From the NCBI GenBank assembly GCA_964352225.1, contig CAYGRM010000148.1, positions 1 through 14,932 of the forward strand: a stretch of 14,932 bases of DNA, read 5' to 3'. Shown in pieces: positions 14,447 to 14,932 of the stretch; position 1 is the first letter of the stretch; each line of letters opens with the position of its first letter. The DNA comes from CAJQQY01 sp964352225. Lineage in GTDB: Bacteria; Bacteroidota; Bacteroidia; Chitinophagales; Saprospiraceae. Made by a program: the position numbers and the translations under genes. The notes below the pieces were generated by a model. That model searched no databases. It saw only the letters and a list, made by a program, of their open reading frames with translations, and had not been told where the DNA came from.

Positions 14447-14535
14447 GGATTCTGGATTCAAGATTATGGATAGAGAATTAAGGATTTCTCCACAATCAGA
14501 ATAATTCTCTATCCATAATCTTGAATTCAGAATCC
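14447..14535. repeat. Nearly perfect 34-bp inverted repeat after surE
   Basis: Arms 14447-14480 and 14502-14535 are complementary at 33 of 34 positions around a 21-nt loop, the strongest stem in the window. It begins 2 nt after the surE stop. CCGTTTTCG follows, so only a weak T-tract is present. The region that follows (14536-14754) holds no gene, only the M16 promoter candidate. Confidence 0.8.
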
Positions 14536-14636
14536 GTTTTCGAAGCATTTTTTAATTTCAAACTGACAATCAGCCGCTCAACCGTTAATCTCACGTTAAA
14601 ATTCATACATTTTCAGACAACCTACCCTATTTATTT

Positions 14637-14666
14637 TTGTCGTTTTACTAAGTAGAATTACCTTTA
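14637..14666 (+). promoter_or_regulatory. Candidate promoter of the M16 peptidase gene
   Basis: TTG (14637-14639), 19 nt, then TACCTTTA (14659-14666), one base from TAnnTTTG. This would leave a leader of roughly 80 nt before the ATG at 14755. Confidence 0.4.
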
Positions 14667-14754
14667 GGATATCAAGAGAATTTATCTCTTTTTACCCTTT
14701 TTTTTATCATAAGTTAAAATACGTACGCGTTAATTTTTGACAAAAACTTTAATT

Positions 14755-14932
14755 ATGAAAAACTTTTTGATTTTTACTTTTTTGATTTTCTCATCATCCA
14801 TTTTTGCTCAAACCAAAATGATTGAGAAAGTAGAAAAAAAAGGCGATAAAATCGTCATTCCTTATGAAAAACATGTTCTGTCCAATGGATTGACTTTAGT
14901 GATCCATGAAGACCACTCTGATCCTTTAGTTC
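14755..14932 (+). CDS. M16-family zinc peptidase, N-terminal part (runs off the window)
   Basis: Only the first 59 codons are visible. The start MKNFLIFTFLIFSSSIFAQT is a signal peptide with a likely cut after IFA. It is followed by a linker and then YEKHVLSNGLTLVIHEDHSDPLV, the characteristic first strands of the insulinase/processing-peptidase (M16) fold, just upstream of where the inverted HxxEH zinc motif would be. Such proteins in Bacteroidota are exported proteases, often in pairs. The catalytic motif is outside the window, so activity cannot be judged. A promoter candidate lies at 14637-14666. Confidence 0.75.
   Translation, partial: MKNFLIFTFLIFSSSIFAQTKMIEKVEKKGDKIVIPYEKHVLSNGLTLVIHEDHSDPLV

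Noticed and set aside
1..14932. Complete prophage, secondary-metabolite cluster or defence system
   Set aside because: All recognised genes are housekeeping, envelope or transport genes; the only mobile elements are a broken transposase and non-coding repeats.
1..14932. tRNA, rRNA or common structured RNA genes
   Set aside because: Intergenic stretches were read on both strands; no cloverleaf with a GGTTCNANNCC-type arm or rRNA-like block was found.

Overview
The window is a chromosomal housekeeping segment, low in G+C, most likely from a member of the Bacteroidota. That placement is inferred from several signs. Candidate promoters match the TTG / TAnnTTTG pattern of that phylum rather than a sigma-70 pattern, and there are no strong Shine-Dalgarno sites. 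Secreted proteins start with signal peptides ending in FAQ. The protein families also fit: a DUF1573 lipoprotein, a monomeric isocitrate dehydrogenase, a DUF6624-like secreted protein and a REP-associated IS200-type transposase remnant. No rRNA, tRNA, CRISPR array or complete insertion sequence was seen.

Layout. 1-353: non-coding, filled with inverted repeats, including a MITE-like element with an 11-bp target duplication that abuts the aroK stop. 354-869 (-): shikimate kinase. 1106-1974 (+): DUF1573 lipoprotein and yajC, probably co-transcribed. 2061-3299 (-): MFS exporter. 3381-3709 (-): transposase pseudogene with an internal deletion, next to a cluster of three REP-like hairpins (3742-3886). 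3895-6041 (-): compact purK - small membrane protein - purE operon whose middle gene is frameshifted. 6393-8609 (-): NADP-dependent monomeric isocitrate dehydrogenase with its own terminator. 8610-9137: mostly empty. 9138-9752 (+): exported cysteine-rich protein. 9920-10945 (+): ruvB, converging through a shared terminator on a secreted TPR/DUF6624-like protein (10988-12277, -). 12443-13498 (-): ferrochelatase, divergent from surE (13677-14444, +). 14755-14932 (+): start of an M16-family peptidase gene, cut by the window edge.

The genes do not form one pathway. They are core functions: aromatic and purine biosynthesis, TCA cycle, heme, recombination, Sec accessory and nucleotidase. PurK and PurE catalyse consecutive steps (AIR to N5-CAIR to CAIR).

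The most unusual property lies between the genes. At least eight long inverted repeats, with arms of about 13-34 nt and no sequence shared among them, sit almost exactly at gene 3' ends, several within 0-12 nt of a stop codon and two overlapping it. Only some look like ordinary intrinsic terminators. The rest look like dispersed palindromic repeats, and one cluster lies beside a dead REP-type transposase. This repeat landscape is the best candidate here for something not yet described.
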